Of a stretch of 64,000 nucleotides of DNA, positions 59,120 to 64,000 are shown piece by piece (the stretch's first letter is position 1; each line of letters opens with the position of its first letter). The notes below the pieces were generated by a model. The model ran no database searches. It saw only the letters and a program-made list of their open reading frames with translations, and had not been told where the DNA came from. The translations under genes and the position numbers were made by a program. The stretch comes from Saururus chinensis (taxonomy: Eukaryota; Streptophyta; Magnoliopsida; Piperales; Saururaceae), in contig CP141143.1 in the NCBI GenBank assembly GCA_035235625.1, forward strand, positions 34,023,178 through 34,087,177, in the 5' to 3' direction.

Positions 59120-62100
59120 TTAGAATCCATTTACAGTGAATCCTCCATCAACTGCAACGACCTGGCCTGTGATGTAGGAAGCAGCAGGCAAACACAGAAA
59201 TGTCACCATTGATGACACCTCCTTGGGTTCGGCAAACCTCCCAAGAGGAGTCCGGGCGAGCAAGGCTTCACGGACTTCCTTGTATTCGTCCATCATCACC
59301 TACTCATTATCCAAGAAAGGCAAAAACAAGTATACCGAGCAAATCAGAGTCCATTTAGACATGCCCAATTAACGTCTGAAGAACTGTAAAATTGAGCCTG
59401 TAAGGGGAGTCTTACTGCTTCTGTCAATGGAGTCACTGTGACCCATGGCGCCACAGTGTTAGTCCGAATTCTGTCCTTTGCCCACTCGCATGCCAAGCTC
59501 TTGGTCACCTGATTGATGGCTCCTGAGACCCATTTTGAAAGGTTTTCAAGTAGTCTATGAGTAGCCTTCAAGTTGTGAGCGGTCAATCAAAAGGAAAAGG
59601 AATATATAGTTTTTTACCTTTAGCTGCTGCATAGACTGAGCCACCGCTGGTGACGGAAACAATGCCGCAAACTGAGGAGACAAACACAATGCTTCCATTA
59701 CCAGAGGACTTGAGGAGAGGGTAGGCGAGCTGGGACATGTGGTAGGCAGATTCGAAATTGGTTGCCATTAAAAAGGACAAGTCTTCTGCTGTATGTTCTT
59801 CAGTTGCCTTGTGTTTTGGTGTTCCTACGTTGTTCACCTGCCTCCCACATATTAGGTCTCTTGATCTCACTTAGGCCCATTCAGTTCTGTTATTTTCAGT
59901 GGCATCTAATTAATTTGACTAGATTAATATGATTATATTACTCAATTGTCTTGTGCAGATCAATCCAAAGATAAATGGGTGGACGTAACCAGGATTTCAA
60001 TAATAGGGGCCGATAACTGTAGTTATGTAATAGAAATGTTTTCTAACCAGTTCCGTGACCAGCCCACATGGGCTCTCTAGAACATGGTACATACGAGTCT
60101 ACTGATTTATATGTACCTTACTTCGGAACCCATGTGGGAGGTCACGGTGCAATGGTCACGCTAGTTGCGTTGTTTATGTAAATGATCATTTCCCATACCC
60201 TCTCCTCAAATCTTTCTAAAAGTAATTTTTTTAAATAAATATTAAAATTTAATTTAATTTTTTAAACTTCTATTTGAATTATTAATTTACATTTTCGTAA
60301 AATTGGCCTTTTTAACCTTATCAAGTACCAAGTTGTGACAATTACATTCTTGCATTGGAGTTATATTTTATAGAGTTGTAACTTGCAACTATATATTATT
60401 GAGGAGAGGGACAAAGGTCATATTTTCATTATAAATGACCAAATAATAAGATATATATTTACATCAAGTCAACAACAAGAAGAAAAGAAAAGATAAATAC
60501 ACACTCACAGAAGAGTTTTCATTTTTTCCTCTCACAATGAGGCCAGTATAAATTACGTATGGGGAGTCGTTAATATTTAAGATTTATGATGTACACATTA
60601 GCATTAGTTATATTAATACTAATATGTACTAATGTGCTGAGTTGGAAAAATAGATAAGTGACAAGACAACTAGCAATTCACATGCCCCAAATTACAAAAA
60701 TTGAATGTATTTTAACATATATAGTGCACTTAACCCACCTACTTATCTACTAATCCTCCTCACTTTAAAGTTAATTTTTTTCCTACCTCTCCCTTTCGTG
60801 GCACCTCCAAGCCCCAACTCCAGTGCCCGAGGAAACCCCTTGTCCCCTCTCCCTAGTCTATTGGTCCCCTTTCCCTAGTCTATTGGTCCCCTCCATTGCG
60901 GGACTAGGTACACCCATCAAGTACTTGGTATGAATGAGGTTGATAGTGTTGTCAACACCAAATGGAATATTTAGGAATGAGTTAAGTAATAACAAAGGAA
61001 GAAATAAATGACTGAAAATGCGTTTAATATTGTGTATGAGTGAGATATTTTAGTTTTTATGGCTGGGGTAATTGACAAAGTGGCAAGTGGGACAAAAATA
61101 AGGTAAAAATAGAGGCATCCATTTGTACAAGGATGAGGAGTCTGTCACCCCTCATTTTATCCCTCTATATTGTCAGTAGTTATCTACCATTTAAAAATAT
61201 ATAAACAGTGAATATCTAATTACTCTCTTAAAGAGGTGGTGGTAAACTCCCCATCTTTCGTATAAAGCCGTAAAAATTTTTAAACTTTAAGTAGTTGGGC
61301 CTCACCAGGATGTTGAGCTTCCCTCCAAAAGCCATAGAGACATTATGCATCAGCTTCTCTCTACAAGGTTCAGATGTAACGTCACAAACTGAACCAGCAA
61401 CTTGAAGTCCTAGATTTTTCCACTCTAGCAAGCGTTCACTCAGCTCTGACTCAGTTCGTGCGCATGTGTATACTGATGCGCCAAACTCAGCCAACTCTTC
61501 TACCACGGCTTTTCTGTTTCAAAACCCCAACTCGATAAAGCGAATCCAAAATTCTGTAAACCATTAGAGGAGTAGTTCTAACTTCATGTTTGAAAATAAA
61601 AAAAATAACAGAGAGAGAGATAATCCATCAAATTGTGCTCTATTTCCTACAGGCATTCGAACTAACCATGTTTTGATGCCAAGAAGATGTACCGGCAAAA
61701 GGGCTTCTTTCAAATAAGATGAATAGATGAGATGTACAAATTATATATGATCCCATTTTGGATACGTAAGCCCTCTTGATTGCATCTTCTTAATCACACT
61801 TTTAAAGCAGTAGTAAAATTGTACGAGTATTTTTAATTTAGTAGGTGTGACACGGATTGAGATTTAAAGAATACATTTGAGGTGGGTCCACAAAATTTTG
61901 ATCCATTCCGATAAGTGCACCCATCTATTTAACCTCGTTAAATTTCAGCAACTAAAATTATGTTAAACTTTAGCCAACGTTAATGAATGGGTCTCACTCG
62001 TCAAATGAAGCTCAAACTTCACCTAAACCGTAGCCACTTGCCTTTACACTTGTCCCCCAGACCCTCTTGATCTGTATATGAGCAATTCGTTTTAGGATAT

Positions 62101-62513
62101 AGAAAAGGTACCAGTCATGATCGAGGGTTTTTTATGTGCCATGTAATGGGAAAGTTCTTGTTTGTATGAGTTTGGGCATTGAATTTACAAGGATAAAATT
62201 GCTATATCTTTTTATTATTTGAAGACAGCAGCAATGATAATCCCTCCTTCCCATAATAATAAGGGTGACACTTATCACCTCAAAGAGGGAGCAATATGCT
62301 TTCCTTTTGTTTGTTTTTAGATTACGGGACCAATAAGTTTCTTAAGCGGGAACAAGTTATATATTTAGTTACTCTGTATAAACTGAGAAAAAATTCAGAA
62401 ACGAGAGAACTTATAAAAGATGGTGCGGCTTCAACTGACCCGATTCCTTTGGTTCCCCCGGTGACTAGAGCAGTCGTTCCTTCTAAACGCCACCAGTTTT
62501 TGGCTTCCCCCAT
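59120..62513 (-). CDS. tropinone-reductase-like short-chain dehydrogenase, intact
   Basis: Five exons with GT-AG borders: 62513-62440, 61513-61306, 59837-59618, 59522-59416 and 59299-59120. They sum to 789 nt (262 residues plus stop), the normal size for the family. The product would be a soluble NADPH-dependent reductase; true tropinone reductases reduce the 3-keto group of tropinone, while homologues in other plants use other small ketones, so the substrate is open. Visible are TGGTKGIG (18-25), Arg44 in VYTCARTE (a basic residue fitting NADPH), CDV near 69, NNVG (96-99), the catalytic tetrad Asn121, Ser149, Tyr163 and Lys167 (YAAAK), and the C-terminal [10 protein letters not shown]. The start codon is chosen because WWRLEG just before the cofactor loop is typical. 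A CTATATAA box lies about 145 bp upstream. Introns 1 and 2 are long; intron 3 is 95 bp. Confidence 0.93.
60053..60147. repeat. MITE-like inverted repeat in intron 2
   Basis: The arms CCGTGACCAGCCCACATGGG (60053-60072) and CCCATGTGGGAGGTCACGG (60129-60147) are inverted copies around about 55 bp. A related half-arm occurs near 48300. No TSD was established. Confidence 0.55.
60148..61305 (-). other. remainder of intron 2 of the intact reductase gene
   Basis: AT-rich with no gene. A small tandem CCCTAGTCTATTGGTCCCCT duplication lies near 60852-60893. Confidence 0.45.
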
Positions 62514-62656
62514 TATCTTCTGTACTCTTCTATTCTCTTTCTCTCTACTCTATGTGTCTCTCGCAGTCACTCATTCACTCTCTCTGATTGGAGAAACGCT
62601 GCAAAAACAATGTGTGATGTGAATCGAATATGAAATGGCCGAAATGCACGTAATGC

Positions 62657-62663
62657 TTATATA
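62657..62663 (-). promoter_or_regulatory. TATA box of the intact reductase gene
   Basis: Minus-strand CTATATAAGC about 145 bp upstream of the ATG at 62513, implying a 5' leader of about 115 bp. GA-rich leader sequence (GAGAGAGTGAATGAG) follows. Confidence 0.5.
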
Positions 62664-62669
62664 GAACGT

Positions 62670-63387
62670 TAAGTATGAATGATACATGCGCATTGGCATC
62701 GATAGATAATGGCATCAAGACACCGGATTACATATTCTATATGATTAAGAAAAAGAAATATTACAAGTTGAAAGTGCTATTTCAACAGATACCCAACTGT
62801 TGACTGCATTTGCATTTTCTGCCGAATGGTTGTATGAAGCAGCATCTGCGATAGTGACCTTAGAGCAAACAATTGGAAGTACTTAATTCTTCTTGCCGTC
62901 TTAATGTTTGCGGCCTGCGAGAGAAAGATGTCTTGTTTTTGGAGTATTTTGTATGAGAAAGATGCTGCCGATTCAATATTTGGACTTGCAAGTTTAAGTG
63001 CTTTTATGTTGTTGAGGAAAGTAAATAATAATGTTGTCACATCTGATTTTCACAACAGACGCTCCCAGCCCCCATCAGCACGATGTTTTTCCACTCACCC
63101 ACCGCCACCGGCTCCCCTCCCCCACCCCCCCCTCCTACTCATTGGGACTCCCACTCAGCCCCTCCCCCTCAATGGCCTCCTCCTTCTAAGTCCAGCCTCC
63201 CTCCTTCCACCTCCTTCTTTGACGACACTCACGATGTTCATGATCCTTCTCATCAACTCATTAACTTGGTACCCGTTAACCTAGGTAACTTGGTTAACCT
63301 ATGTTTCGCTCTCTCAATTCTACATTCATCCCTGAGCCTCTCCATTCCACTTGCACTAAAGCCTCTTCCATCCTTAACTCACACTCA
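62670..63387. other. unassigned stretch with a proline-rich frame
   Basis: A plus-strand frame starting at 63083 begins MFFHSPTATGSPPPPPPP and runs through FFDDTHDVHDPSHQ into the CACTA-like element at 63388. The composition is proline-rich and I recognise no family. It may be a gene 5' part cut by the element, or chance. Confidence 0.25.
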
Positions 63388-64000
63388 CACTACAACAAAA
63401 AAAACTATTAGCGACGTATTAACATATATAAATATATGTCACTAATATTTGTATTATTAGCGACGTATATTCCATACACCACTAATAGTATTAATTTTGA
63501 TTTTAATTTTTAAAATATAATAATATATAAAAAAATTTAAAAAATAAAAAATTAATTAATCTCCTTCAACTCTCTCCTCACTCTCTCTCCCTCTCCTCTC
63601 TCTCTTTCTCCCTCTCCCTCTCATGTCTCTCCTCTCTCATGTCTCTCCTCTCTCTCTCCCTCTCCTCTCTCTCTCTCTCTCCCTCTCCTCTCCTCTCCTC
63701 TCTCTCTCCCTCTCATCTCTCTCCTCTCATCTCTCTCCTCTCTCTCTCCCTCTCCTCTCCTCTCCTCTCTCTCCCTCTCATCTCTCTCCTCTCTCTCTCC
63801 CTCTCCTCTCTCCTCTCCTCTCTCTCCCTCTCATCTCTCCCCCTCTCCTTTCTCTCTCTCTCCTTTTTCTCTCCCCCTCACCTCTCTCCTCTCTCTCCCT
63901 CTCCACTCTCTCACTCTCCCTCCTCTCTCTCTACACACTATCACTCCTCTCTCTCCCTCCTCTCTCTCTCTCCCTCTTCTCTCTCTACTCACTATCACTC
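63388..64000 (+). mobile_element. second CACTA-like element, left end only
   Basis: It starts CACTACAACAAAAAAAACTA followed by TTAGCGACGTATT and an inverted partner, the same subterminal words as at 41807-45004. From about 63560 a polypyrimidine (CT) block runs to the window edge, the complement of the GA blocks of the first element, so the module is in the opposite orientation. It continues beyond the window. Confidence 0.7.

Noticed and set aside
1-64000. tRNA, rRNA, CRISPR, operon or biosynthetic gene cluster
   Set aside because: No cloverleaf, rRNA core or spaced direct-repeat array with unique spacers was recognised. The two reductase copies alone do not make a cluster.

Overview
This is nuclear DNA of a flowering plant. 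It is AT-rich and intron-containing, and almost everything in it is transposable element. The recognisable host genes are two copies of a tropinone-reductase-like short-chain dehydrogenase (SDR), a decayed PPR gene, and small relics of an extra-large G-protein and a sulfurtransferase. I see no rRNA, tRNA or CRISPR and no bacterial-type operon. I cannot name the species.

Layout from left to right. A solo LTR (620-2497, family A) has a perfect 5-bp target-site duplication (TSD). A 6.7-kb minus-strand LTR element without coding capacity (2994-9737, family B) follows; it has a PBS, a polypurine tract and an interior built of palindromic repeat arrays, and it sits at the edge of a 2.2-kb dispersed repeat (R1, to 11933). 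A truncated minus-strand LTR element (about 12.0-17.5 kb) keeps its 5' LTR, PBS and a trace of gag. Next is the plus-strand reductase copy (18357-21879), disabled by a 25-nt deletion. A 13.4-kb Mutator-like element, MULE-1 (22047-35471), has terminal inverted repeats (TIRs) and a near-perfect 9-bp TSD. It holds a broken Ulp1-type protease gene and a broken convergent transposase gene, and was itself hit by a solo LTR (family C) and probably a hAT-like MITE. After it come R2 (a second copy of R1), an LTR-like stretch, an XLG gene fragment, a 3.2-kb CACTA-like non-autonomous element full of polypurine blocks, a sulfurtransferase exon and the PPR pseudogene. MULE-2 (48502-58764) has TIRs of about 365 bp and a 9-bp TSD with one mismatch. 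It carries a decayed transposase and a decayed plant-mobile-domain gene whose second exon is split by a 3.5-kb solo LTR (family D). The window ends with an intact minus-strand reductase gene (59120-62513, five exons, 262 residues) and the start of a second CACTA-like element (63388 on).

The only gene that looks functional throughout is the minus-strand reductase. The two reductase copies share exon structure and lie in inverted orientation about 37 kb apart, separated by transposons.

The most unusual theme is shared by unrelated elements. MULE-1, MULE-2, the CACTA-like elements and the LTR elements each carry many copies of their own short, CG-containing inverted-repeat word in non-coding DNA. 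In the related LTR families A, B and C the word array sits in the same promoter-proximal place, between a conserved block and the TATA box, but uses a different word in each family. All coordinates, TSDs and reading frames were worked out by eye.
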